Assembly (NCBI GenBank): GCA_030760725.1
Contig: JASWHV010000018.1
Location: 16,586,273 to 16,650,272 of the forward strand
Direction: 5' to 3'
Origin: Neostapfia colusana
Taxonomy: Eukaryota; Streptophyta; Magnoliopsida; Poales; Poaceae
DNA: 64,000 nucleotides
Below, one piece after another: positions 33,637 through 44,983 of this stretch (position 1 is its first letter; each line of letters starts with the position of its first letter). The notes below the pieces were generated by a model that had not been told where the DNA came from, ran no database searches, and was given only the letters and a program-made list of their open reading frames with translations. The position numbers and the translations under genes are program-made.

Positions 33637-36600
33637 TGTGGGACGCGCCCGCGGCCCGGGAATCGCAGTGGGTGGTGCCGTGCGATGCGGCACCCAATAG
33701 CATGCACGAAAAGACGATAAGAACATAACGACACCATTTTGTTACTCAAGATAATTTCTTTTACAACATAATATACACACGCAGCGGAAATTTAAATTTG
33801 CTGGACAAACTACTCACTCTCGACCCTAACTACGCCGAAGAGAAGTCGTTCAGCCCATGAACGCTTCCTACTAGCTTCACCAAAGAAAGGCAGCGGCTAG
33901 GTTTCCGATGAGTTGAACGAACCGTGAGGTTCGTCATCTCACCGAACAACCCTCTTCATAGCAGGCATCCTGCTACCTGCAAAAACAACTCAGAAGCAAC
34001 CGTGAGCACTAAGGCTCAACAAGACTTACCCGTCACTCCTAAACATGCAACTCTACATGCAGAGGTAGTAAGAAAGTAGGCATAGGAATTTGCAAAATGC
34101 ATCATGACTAAACTTGATCCTTATATTCAGATTCTTATAGCCTTCATTTTAGTGGTCCTCGCGCCTCACAACATCGGAAGTCCACAATCAAACAAGAAAC
34201 GCTTATCCCGATGTTGCTAGCCTAAGGTGGAAATGAAATTTAGTTGGCTCTATATCTACTTCAGTCAAGGTTCCAATACAGTGATTAATCCACAAACAGC
34301 AAGTTAAGAGACTTAGTTCATCTTTTTACTAAGTCACGGCGCAGTGGGCAAGTATGCTCAATCCTCTTCCGCGAGCGACGGTGATTCGAATCAATAACAA
34401 CCCGGAATACACGACACATACACCCGCCTCGAAAGACTCTCTCAAGAGCTCTTTCTTACGTTGTATGCAGCAACCTTTCACACGACACCCCGACATAGAA
34501 AAACGCTTCGCGCCGAGCAGGATGGTCCTCTACGCGAACACGTCGAAGTTGCCCGCTAAAGGATTTACACCTCCCGCCTTCTCAACGCCATTCCCACGCG
34601 AAGGATGAGTTTCTATATCACGGTCCATCGTGTTACATCGGTTTCATGGGTCCCATACCCCACTATATATCCGGTACAGCTCAATCTTGTCCAGCAGGGC
34701 CGCATACATACGGTCCTTAACCGACACGGACGGGGCTACAACCAACCTCCACATTTGCCTTACCATCCCGGTCCAGGCCAAATGTGGTCTCAAGCATTGT
34801 CACACCCATCGCAGGTCGAGACCAACCTTGAGCGCTCCATCCTACAGGAACATCCCCGTCCCCATCTCATATTCATGAGGGTGCTCTTATCATTTATCTC
34901 TCGCGAGTAACTCCATTACTCGAACTTTCTCGCGAGTAGCTTTTTACTACTCGACTTCTACCGAGCTAGCTACAACATTAGCCTAGCATATACAACGAGG
35001 CAAAGCCTACACTAAACCTTCTAATCAGGGATGTAATAGTCATGCAAGTGGGTTTCAATCATCCTAGACATAATGCACATTATCAAGTCTAATCAACATG
35101 AGGTGAGGTAAAGCAAAATTTAAAACGGTAACGATATGCAAACCGGGGCTTGCCTTGCTCAACGGTTTTTGTTAGAAGCTAGAAGTTAGTCTTCCTCCGG
35201 AGAATCCACCAAACTCGTCATGAGATGGAGATCCTCGCTGTAGAGTCGGATCCTCGTCGAACGTCGACGTCACGTGAGCTATTATATTGCAATGCACATA
35301 TATTTCAAAAGCAATTTAGAAACTGTTTCAAAACTGTTGTTCAAGTTAACTCACGCACATGAGAGATAAACAAAAGCAAGGTTTCTGTTGTTGGATCTAA
35401 ACCTTAGAGAAGATGAAAGCTAGGGTGAAAAGAGATACTAATAATCACCATGTGATTAAGTCCATTATATGAACACTTAAACCTAAAAGATGGTAGCTCA
35501 AGTTCCAGAGGTCCAATGAAGCTGAGAATTTAACCACAGCCTCTATGGAAAGTATTCAGGCAGTGTGCAAAAATTGAGCTCATGAAATGGCTTCATGTGA
35601 GCACAACAAATCCTTATGTGGTTTTCACTAATCTGCCTTTACCCCCTAGATATTAAGCTTTCCTATGCTGCAAAGTAGACTTTTTGTGAAGTACAAAATG
35701 TCCTGAGTCCATAGGAATTGGTTTTACCATTTTTGGAGTTTCCTACATGGAGATATGGATTTTACAAAGAATGGTGAAAAGCTGAAATTGTCTCAGTTTA
35801 TTTTCCTATTTTTCAGAGACATAAGGAATGAACACATTATTTGACCAAGCAAATTAGGTCCAATGCCTCTGAAATTTTTACTGGAGTTCAAGGAATTTTG
35901 GGAGAATGTCCTGTCAAAATTTGGGAATTTTCCAATAAACAGAACTCCTGTAAAAATTCAGACAAGATTTTTCTTAAATGAATTAACGAGCCAAATTCAG
36001 GGATTTTCATAAACATTGGTCTGCACCCCTGGATAGTACTCTTTGAGAGGAATCCAACAAAATTTGTTTCACAATTTTTGGACATTCCTACACAAAGTTA
36101 TGGCTCTCCAAAGTTTGAACTAGAGTGGGAAAATCTGGAAAATGTTTAAATGCTGACAGTGGGTCCCACTCGTCATCCCTAACCTCCAGCCACGCGCCAA
36201 AACAGAACAGTGGCAGCTGCCTCCGGTGAGGTCGCCGGAAATGAGCTTCCCGGCCACCTCCGGACCCCCTGCTGGCCGCCCCCCCCCCATTTTCCACCCT
36301 GCTGAACTCATTGGTGAGGTCCCCGGCGGCTGAAACTCGCCGGAAAGCAGTGCGCACCGGCCACAGCTAACCCTAGAGCTCCGGCGAGGTCTTGCACGGT
36401 GAATTCTCCACCAAATGGTCGGTTCTTGGGCTCTACAGCACCAGGGGATCATGTAGAAGACCGGCATGAGGTCTAAACCAGCTGGAGATGACTCTAAACC
36501 TATCGGCACCGTGCACCCGATAGGGTCCAGCGGCATACCCTCTAAAAGAGCTCGGATTGCTCAATCTACACTCAATTTCTTGGTCTAAAATCGATGGAGG

Positions 36601-37804
36601 AGGTGTGCTAGGCAGTTAAAAACCTGTGTATGAAGTTTGAGACCCAACAAACATGAATTGAGGACGAATTTTACAATTTTTTACCTCAAGGTCCGTTTCT
36701 GCCGCCCGGGAGAAAAACTTGAAATTCTCCCCCTGTGATCAATGGCTGGGGCTGAGCTTTGGAGGTGAGAAACTACACTTGATGGTGCACAGATGGGGTG
36801 GCTTGCTTGGGCGTGATCCCTTCTGGTTTGGGCTGTCCACGGCGTCCAGTTTTTGGTTGCCTGAGTTTGAACTCGGGAGCAGAGAAACTTTGCTGCTTCT
36901 AGGCGCCAGCAAGCATGGAACAGCGGAGGGAAGTTCACAGCCGGCTAGAGCACTCAGGGGAGAAGGTTTTCTCTGTGGGGAGCTCGAGCAAAGATCACTT
37001 GGTTGATGGCTGGCGATCAGGAGAAACAGAGAACGCTGGCTCTGTTCTGCTCGGGAGAGAAGCACACGGGAGCAGGCAGAACGGGGAAGAAGCGAAGTGG
37101 CTCTGTTGTACTCGCTGTGGGGAAGATCAGGACGAGCAAAAGATCAATCCCAGCAGGAGGTGGCGTGGGAGGTGTTCAGCACCGAGCTGCTGCGTTTCCG
37201 GAGTCGGTTGAATTTCTGGTGAGACTGACCGGTGGGGTCCACAGCCACAATTCCCCTCTTTCCCCCCATTTCGATTTAAAATAGCAAATGAGCTCCAAAT
37301 TTGTTCAAACTTGGAGGATAGGTCAAAAGAATTATGAGGAACTCAAATCTGAAATCAGATTTTGAAATTGAGTTTGTTTGGTTCAAAATTCAAATTCAAG
37401 TTTGAATTTGAACGTGCCCTCATTTAATTCTCGGAATAAATAGTATATGAAACCTAAAATTCTCCAAATTTGAAACTTAGGCTCTTGAATACATGAGAAA
37501 TGCATCTATGCTCTCACATATGGGCCTTTGTACAATCTGAATAGAAATCCTTTCAAAAGATTCAAATTGCATTTAAATTCCCTCCACTCTACTCATAGAG
37601 GAGGTGCACATGAGTTAGAGTTTTAGGAGTGTAATTATTTCCCCTAGCTTACCATGTGTTGAGCATGGGCTAGAGAAAATTTTTAACTCCCTCACATGTC
37701 TATTTATGTGTTCATCATTTCATGTGACATAATTATTGTCTTTTGTTGCCTTAACTTTGTTTTATGAGCTGACATCAAACTTTACAAAAGTTAGGGCTGT
37801 TACA
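33637..37804 (-). mobile_element. 5' LTR of D
   Basis: 4168 bp, nearly identical to 23192-27357. Length differences are a T run near 35730 and a C run near 36281. Confidence 0.96.
34169..34216 (-). promoter_or_regulatory. Conserved stem-loop in U5 of D (5' LTR copy)
   Basis: Same paired arms and loop as 23724-23771. In the 5' LTR it lies about 530 nt before the LTR end and should be transcribed into the genomic RNA leader if the start site is upstream. Confidence 0.65.
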
Positions 37805-37809
37805 AGAAC
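37805..37809. repeat. Target site duplication of D, right copy (AGAAC)
   Basis: Partner of 23187-23191. It falls in the chromodomain codons for FYKVL of element E. Confidence 0.97.
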
Positions 37810-39337
37810 CTTGTAGAACCACAACGTACGGTTGCGTGTGGTTCGGGCCTTTTCATCAATAATCTGCACCGGTTCCTCCCGATAGGTGAGATCCGGTTGC
37901 AGTTCCTCAATGTCTTCCAGCTGAACGGTAGTTGATAGCTTGAGACACTTCCTCAGCTGGGAAATGTGAAAGAAGTCGTGCACACCGGAAAGTGCTTCTG
38001 GTAATTTCAGCCGGTATGCCACCGATCCACATCTTTCGGTAATCTGGAATGGACTGATGAATCGGGGTGCCAACTTTCCTCTCACCCCAAATCTGTTTAC
38101 GCCCTTCATTGGAGACACTCGTAGGTATACGTGATCTCCAACTTCGAATTGTAATGGGCGCCTTCTCCGGTCCGCATACTGCTTCTGTCGGGATTGAGCG
38201 GCTCTTAGGTTCGCTTGAATCAGTCGAACCTTTTCTTCCGCGTTGTTGAAAGGTCAACCCCGAAGGTAACCCTCTCGCCAGACTCACACCAGTTCAGTGG
38301 TGTGTGGCATTTCCTGCCGTATAGCGCCTCGTAGGGCGCCATCTTGATGCTGGCTTGGTACCCATTGTTGTACGAGAACTCGGCTAACGGCAAGTGATCA
38401 TCCCAATTCTTGCCGTGGTCGACAGCGCAAGCTCGTAGCATGTCTTCTAGAATCTGATTTACCCGCTCGGTTTGTCCATCCGTCTGCGGGTGGTAGGCTG
38501 AACTACGGATCAGCTTCGTCCCCAAGGCAGCGTGTAGCTGCTCCCAAAAACGGGACACAAATAAAGTGCCCCGGTCCGATATGATGGTACGGGGTACGCC
38601 GTATAAGCATAGGATCCGTGAGATGTACAGTTCAGCGTACTTCTTGGCGTTGTAGTTGGTGTTGACCGGGATGAAATGGGCAACTTTGGTGAGCCGATCG
38701 ACGATTACCCACACAGAATCATGTTTCTGTAAGGTGGTGGGTAAACCGACGACGAAATCCATGCTCACGTCCTCCCACTTCCAGGCAGGAATGGCTAGTG
38801 GTTGCAGCAGTCCCGGTTTCCGCATATGATCTGCCTTCACCCTTCGACATGTATCACACTCGGACACGTATTTTGCAACCTCGCGCTTCATCCGTGTCCA
38901 CCAAAACCTTCTTCTGAGTTCTTGATACATTTTGTTGCTGCCGGGGTGAATAGAAAACTTTGATAAGTGAGCCTCATCAAAGATTTTCTTCCGTAACTCC
39001 GGGTTTCGGGGTACGACAATCCGGTCCTTGAACCATAGGACGCCGTCTCCGTCCTTCCGGAAACATTTCAACTCCCCATTGTCTACACGTCTCCGCAAAT
39101 GTGACATGCCCTTGTCATTCTTCTGGGCTGCCGCTATCTCTCCACGGATGGTGGGGATCAAAGCTAGGTTGTAGAGAGCTCCGTGTGGAATCACATGTAG
39201 TGGTGGTTCGCTCTCTTCCAACGGTGTGATGGTCAGATTATTGACGTGTGACTTGCGGCTCAGCGCATCTGCCACAACGTTTGCCTTGCCCGGATGATAA
39301 TGGATCTCTAGCTCATAATCCTTTATCAGTTATACCA
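37805..39337 (-). pseudogene. Element E integrase and chromodomain start
   Basis: The minus strand encodes the RNase H end (ADALSRKSHVNN), integrase zinc finger (HLSKFSIHPG, CDTC), DFVVGLP, SDRGTLF and QTERVNQ catalytic regions, and a C-terminal part running into QIIDEKARTTRNRTLWFYKVL, where D interrupts. A 1-bp deletion near 39335 separates it from the RT frame. Another near 38249 moves the integrase C-terminus (38118-37805) into a different frame. Element F lacks both deletions at these points, which shows they are lesions of this copy. Confidence 0.92.
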
Positions 39338-42265
39338 TCTTCGTTGCCTCATGTTCAGCTCCTTCTGAGTGAATATGTACTTGAGGCTTTTGTGGTCGGT
39401 ATATAAATGTACGAGGTTACCGAGTAGGTAGTGCCTCCACATCTTCAGTGCAAGTACCACAGCAGCGAGCTCCAAGTCGTGAGTTGGATAATTTTGCTCG
39501 TGGTTCCTAAGCTGCCGTGATCCATACGTGACCACTCTTCGGTCTTGCATCAGCACACATCCGAGCCCAATGCCGGATGCATCGCAGTACACATCGAACG
39601 GTTTTGTTGTGTCTGGCTGCGCCAAAACCGGTGCTGATGTCAGGTGCTTGACTAAAGCCTTGAATGCTGCTTCACATGCTGGACTCCAAACATATTTGGT
39701 AGCCTTCTTCAGCAGCTCTGTCATTGGCTTGGCAATCTTCGAGAAGTTCGGAATGAACCTTCGATAATATCCCGCGAGTCCGAGGAAACTCCGTACCTCA
39801 TGAACAGTTCTCGGGGATTTCCAATTCAGCACTTGTGTGATCTTGCCCGGGTCCACAGCGATACCCTCCGCTGAGATGATATGCCCGAGGAAAGGCACTT
39901 GCGATATCCAAAACTCGCATTTGCTGAACTTTGCGTATAACATGTGATCCCGCAGCCGTTGCAAGACTATACGCAGATGTTTCTTGTGATCTTCCTCCGA
40001 CTTGGAGTATACTAGGATGTCGTCGATGAAGACCACGACAAACTTGTCCAGCTCCGGCATGAACACCGAGTTCATTAAGTACATGAAGTGAGCTGGAGCA
40101 TTGGTGAGGCCGAAGGACATGACCAGGTACTCATAAAGTCCGTACCTTGTCGAGAAAGCTGTCTTTGGAATGTCCTCCGCCCTTATCTTAATCTGATGGT
40201 ACCCGGATCTTAAATCCATCTTGGAAAAGATCTTTGCTCCGACCAACTGATCAAACAACATGTCGATCCGTGGCAACGGGTACTTATTCTTGATGGTTAC
40301 GGCATTTAATGGACGGTAGTCCACGCAAAGCCGCAACGTTTCATCCTTCTTTTTGACAAATAATGCCGAACAGCCCCATGGCGAGGAGCTCGGCCTAATA
40401 AAACCCTTCTCCAGAAGGTCCGTGAGCTGAGTCTTCAGTTCAGCCAACTCCTTGGGCGCCATCTTGTACGGCCTTCGGGATATTGGCATGGTTCCCGGTG
40501 CGAGTTCAATCTTGAACTCCACCTCTCTATCGGGTGGCATCCCCGGCAAATCGTCCGGGAATACATCAGGGAACTCTCGGACCACTGGAATGTCTTCCAA
40601 TCTGATGGTTGTAGCTTGATAGACACTTGGAAGTTTTATTTCTGGACTGTCCAGAAATAATGAGTGAGAACCGTGCACTTCTGAGTTTAAGTGCACGACT
40701 CGAAGGATGGTGTCTAAAACAGTGCCGTGGCGGTTTAACCACGACATCCCTAGGATGACATCGACCTTCTGTCCCTCTAAGATAATGAGAGACGTGGGGT
40801 ACACTCTACCCGCTAAGCATAATGGTGCTTTTGAGACCATTACGCTTGCTGAAATCTTCCCACCCGGTGAACAAATTAAATATGGACTATCGGTGGGTAG
40901 TATTGGCAAGCTGTGTTTAGCAATGAAAGCTTGGCTAATAAAATTATGCGTGGCGCCTGAATCAAATAGTACTATAGCGGGATGCTGGTGGAGTTGGAAC
41001 ATACCCGCAAGGATTGGCTCGCCCTCCGGCACGTCCTCAATGGCAAGTTGGTGGACAGTGCCGGGCCTAGGGTTTGCCCGCCGCGCATTAGTAGGGTTCC
41101 GGGGTTGATTCCTTCCCGGAAACTGTGGTGCCACTCCGCCGCCTTGCCTCTCCGGGCAACTGCTCGCGAAGTGTCCTGGACGACCACACTTGTAACATGT
41201 GGCCGCTGCTGGTGGAGTACTTGGTGGACGAAAGCCCGGCATGCGTTGCGGAGGTGCAAACGCACGCGGCATCGCCCGCTGCTGCTGTTGTTGTTGTGGT
41301 GGTGCTGGCAGTGCCGGACGGAATGCTGGTGAAGAGTACGGCCGACTGCGGAACGGCATCGACCGCTGTGGTGGCTGCCAGCGTGGACCTGATGGTGGGC
41401 GATTCACCATCCGAAACTTCTGAGAAGGACCGCCTCCTTCTCCGCTGCTCTGCGGCGCGCTTCGCTTTCGCTCTGCCGCCGCCAACTCCTTGCCGGAGTC
41501 CTCCTGAACAATCGCAGCATCAATTATATCGTTGAGGCTGCCGCGATTGAACATCGCCAGCTTGTCCTTCAGGAGCGGGTTAAGCCCCTGGTAAAAGTGG
41601 TCCCGCCGCTTCTCGTCCGTATCTGCGTGATACGACGCGTAGAGCGCGAGATCGTTGAACGCCCTGGAATATTCCAGCGCATTTCGGCTCCCTTGTTGCA
41701 GGTGTAGGAATTCCTGCGTCTTCCTCTTCATCAGACCTGGCGGTATATGATAGGCCCTGAAGGCCGTCCGGAACTCCGCCCAGGTCATCACTCGGTCGGT
41801 GGGCTGTGAAGCACAGAAGTTGGCCCACCACGCGCTCGCGGATCCTTGGAGCTGCTGGACCGCGAACTGAGTCTTGCGCTGCTCGCTGATTTGGAGCAGC
41901 CCGAACTTCATCTCTATGGCGCGGAGCCAGTTGTCCGCGTCAAGTGGTTCATCCGCCCTTGAGAATACAGGGGGATGAGTCGCCAGGAAGTCGGAGTAGG
42001 AGCTCTGTTGGCGCTCCTCACGATCTTGACGTCTCTCTGGGCGAGACGTATTCGCAATTAACGTTTGCAGCAGCTCTGTGTGCTGCTGATGTGAACCCGC
42101 CATTGCCGCGACAATATCGGCCAATGTAACCGTCAGCAGTGGCGGTGGCGGTGTTTGCTGTTGCTGTTGCTGCTGCTGTCCCGAGGAATCCTCGGGAGGC
42201 GGTTGGGAGGTCTCTCCCCCTTGGCTAGTACCTCCAACATCAGGGTTGGCACGAGTACGCGTCAT
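39326..42265 (-). pseudogene. Element E gag, protease, RT and RNase H
   Basis: ATG at 42263-42265, start MTRTRANPDVGG; the open frame above it uses no ATG. Residues from this ATG: Gln run ~30-37; gag ~90-260 (WWANFCASQ, FRAYHIP, FLHLQQGSRNALEYSRAF); zinc knuckle CYKCGRPGHFASSC 357-370; protease DSGATHNF 435-442; RT with FIDD 746-749; RNase H YCDASGIGLGC and YTDHKSLKYIF. It ends prematurely at 39326 after RQRRW because of the 1-bp deletion near 39335. Until then the frame is intact. A splice-acceptor-like TTTCAG ends one base before the ATG. Confidence 0.93.
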
Positions 42266-42537
42266 TCTGAAATTCAGCACAGCAGCAATTAGCACATGTC
42301 TTACTCAAAATTCCATAAACAGCAGTAAGTATTGAAGCGACGCATGATTAACTTGCACAACATTCACATATATTGATAAAGCATAAACTTTATACAAGAT
42401 ACATTATTCTCGGATCTCCGAGAAGTCATGCTCATGTCGTCACTACCTATACATACGCTACTGTCTACACGACATGTCACCGATTACAAAAGTTGGGTTA
42501 CGCTACCCTAGCTTCCCTACTTGGCAACCGTAACCCC
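42266..42537 (-). promoter_or_regulatory. 272-bp spacer between extra ORF and gag in E
   Basis: Non-coding; exactly the same length (272 bp) in element F (63664-63935). It ends with GTGCTGAATTTCAG next to the gag ATG, a plausible 3' splice site. Confidence 0.6.
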
Positions 42538-43482
42538 CTACTCGGAGTAGAACTCGACCTCCTGTGGGTCGTCCTCCTCCGGTACCTCTGCTGGTGGCTC
42601 GGGGTCTACCACCTCTTCTCCCATTCCAGGTTCTCCCATGGCTGGAAGACCCAAGACTACCGGTACGCCCAATACCGGGGGCACAAGGTCCTGCAATGCA
42701 TGCACCCCGTCCATAGCCTGGTTGTAGTCCTCTTCCCAGCCTTGTCCTTCCTCAATAGCGTCGTCCCGCTCTTGAGCAAGGTCCTCATTCTGCTGGGTTA
42801 GGGTCTGCACCAGCTCTTGCAACGCCGCGATGTCAACACGGCCCTTCTTCTTTGCCTTCTTCAGACGACGCAACTGATTGTGTTGTTCATTCAGTCGCTT
42901 GATCGTCGGAAGAAGCACATTGCGGAGTGCACTGTGAGCACTCTCAAAATGATTTCCACGGCTTGTGCTCTCCTTGAGCTTGGTGGCGAGATGCTCCGTA
43001 TGAACAGCTTGGCTGTTCATCACAGCGTTTCCCGCCCTCATTTGGAGACTGAGATTTGCCTCCGCGGGGTTGTACCTTGGGCAACCCGGGTCTGTTGCCT
43101 CCAGGTACCTCTCTTCCCACACATGCTGAGCTCGTCCCTCCACCGGAACGAGTGCGTATGGAGTGCCCTCCATAGCCTGCACGTGTAGTTGGCAGAAACG
43201 TGACATAGTGTCACGGGCTGCCACTTGCCACATCCCTTCCGGTTGTCTTCCTCTCACCGTGACGGTGAATGGCACCCAACCGGGTGGCGTAGGTCCTGCG
43301 GAAACCTCGACATGGATCGTCCACGTCTTTTTCCCCTCTTCGCCTTCTTCCTTGGCGAAGTATTGCGGCATCTGGTTGTACCCGAAATATTGGAGCATTT
43401 GCCACAATGCTTCCGGGTAGCCGCTACGGTCAGAGCAGTGGGAAACTACCCACCCGTTCTCCAACCGTTTATCTGCTGCCAT
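42538..43482 (-). CDS. Extra ORF upstream of gag in element E (314 aa, unknown function)
   Basis: ATG 43480-43482, stop 42538-42540, same strand as gag-pol, uninterrupted although pol is broken. The N-terminal ~130 residues look globular (LWQMLQYFGYNQMPQYFAKE, a Trp/Val-rich TWTIHVEVSAGP strand, TPYALVPVEGRAQHVWEERY). Residues ~165-215 are basic (KKAKKKGR). Residues ~218-265 are a Gln/Glu-rich heptad-like coiled coil (LQELVQTLTQQNEDL). The tail is Pro/acidic (PPAEVPEEDDPQEVEFYSE). No enzyme motif, zinc finger, signal peptide or membrane segment is seen. The C-terminal end recurs in element F at the window edge. I recall similar uncharacterised proteins associated with grass retroelements but no assigned function. 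Confidence 0.85.
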   Translation of the reverse strand: MAADKRLENGWVVSHCSDRSGYPEALWQMLQYFGYNQMPQYFAKEEGEEGKKTWTIHVEVSAGPTPPGWVPFTVTVRGRQPEGMWQVAARDTMSRFCQLHVQAMEGTPYALVPVEGRAQHVWEERYLEATDPGCPRYNPAEANLSLQMRAGNAVMNSQAVHTEHLATKLKESTSRGNHFESAHSALRNVLLPTIKRLNEQHNQLRRLKKAKKKGRVDIAALQELVQTLTQQNEDLAQERDDAIEEGQGWEEDYNQAMDGVHALQDLVPPVLGVPVVLGLPAMGEPGMGEEVVDPEPPAEVPEEDDPQEVEFYSE

Positions 43483-44965
43483 CTGTAAAAATATATTTGA
43501 GGAATGTCAAATATTTATTTAAACAGTGAACCATTGAGTTATAACATAAGATATGTCATTGAACCCATAACACTTGGAAACATAGTTCAAATTTTTTAAA
43601 CAAATTTGACTGCTGATCTGCTGTTACCATGACAGCCCTGGCCAGTTTCCATATCAATCTGATTTAGGCCAGGTTAAAAGCAAAACCAGTCCTGGAGCTC
43701 AACATCAAAGTTAAAGTTAACTTCAATAGCTTTCCAGAAAGTATTTGGTTGGCCTAAGATCTGTCCTGGTTCAAAAGTTATGAGATGTCAAAGTTAACAG
43801 AATTTCTGGGAACAATTGGACAGCACCTCCCTGCCTTAGGTACTGATTTGATCCAACAATCTCAGTTACTTCTGTTCCTAATCTGACAAAACTTTCTGTC
43901 ACAAAGTTGTAACCCATCTCATAAGCTTTCCAGAACTACCTCATTTTCTATTTTTGGATTTTTATGCAGGAAGTTATGCTTAATTTACAGAGAGTCTACA
44001 GAGAGTCTTTGCTCCGTCCTGTTTTCTGGACAGTTTCAACTCTACTGCATTTTTCGAGTGGTTAAGGGATGAAACACCTCTGGAACTCAACAGAAAAGTT
44101 GTAAGGCTCCTCCAAAGCTTTCCAGAAATGTATCATACGACCCCAACCTCGAAAGAACTCAACCTCTAACCTCTGATTAACTTCAGCCTTGATTTAGCTG
44201 AAAACAGAGTGCTCTGTCCTTAACATCCTATAAGTTGAAAACTTATTAGCTTTGAATATCCTGTTCAAGGGAAGGAGTTACATCAAGTTTTACTACCTTG
44301 GATCAAAACCTTCAAATTTTTAAATGAAGTTGTTCATTTAGTTGGGTGTGACGTCGATGCGTCACCAGATCATGTCGGTACTACGTCCTCACAAAGAAAA
44401 ACCTATACCGGACTTAGCCGGCTTCGTTAGTTCAGTGGCACTAAACGTCACTCGCACACGAATGCTACACGTATACCGTTTCGTGGTCAGGCTACCTGCA
44501 GAAACTCAAACAATCATCAGACTCGGCTGCACACCGAGCCCGGAATCCATACAGTTTGTACACCCGGCCGTCATCACTCGCCCGGATGTTCTCAAGCCAA
44601 ACACGCCTTGAGTTACGTGTTCACGTTTCAGACCACGTGACGGGGTCTCCCATGTTGCACCACGCACGCCAGGGACAGACGTTGCTCGAATACCCCAAAC
44701 GACATGAAGAGTCGTAGAGGATATCAAAGCGGGTCGGGTTACCTGCCACCCGTGGGGCTCCACCCTTCAGCTTGTGCGCACTGGTGGACAGCGCTTACGT
44801 GCACCCCCCAAGACATGAACGTCCCGAGATGCACGATTTTCCGACATAACAAATAGGTTAATATGCCACTTTCTATATGCTAATAACATCCTTATACGGG
44901 CTACTAACTCGTTCCTCACTGGATTTTTGAAAAAGAAGACCTTTGTACTGTGTTAAACCTCAAGC
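43483..44965 (-). promoter_or_regulatory. Leader of E between PBS and extra ORF
   Basis: About 1.5 kb without a minus-strand ORF. Patchy homology to the leader of D. A TATTTTTACAG run ends directly at the extra-ORF ATG, and a donor-like GTGAGG lies at 44914-44919, in the same conserved context (GTGAGGAACG) as in D. Confidence 0.7.
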
Positions 44966-44980
44966 GAGCTCTGATACCAA
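44966..44980 (-). promoter_or_regulatory. Primer binding site of E (iMet tRNA)
   Basis: The minus strand reads TTGGTATCAGAGCTC, matching the initiator Met tRNA 3' end over 11-12 bases, three bases from the LTR. Confidence 0.9.
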
Positions 44981-44983
44981 CGC

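Larger units (their letters stand above)
23192..37804 (-). mobile_element. Element D: intact, young Tekay-like chromovirus
   Basis: A 14613-bp element with LTRs of 4166 and 4168 bp, TSD AGAAC, a perfect 13-base iMet PBS, a PPT and one uninterrupted 1472-codon gag-pol frame. By eye the LTRs differ at four substitutions (near 24547, 24768, 25766 and 26237) and two homopolymer lengths. With the commonly used grass rate of 1.3e-8 per site per year this is some tens of thousands of years. It is inserted in the chromodomain codons of E. All parts needed for self-propagation are visible except a gag zinc knuckle. Confidence 0.96.
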
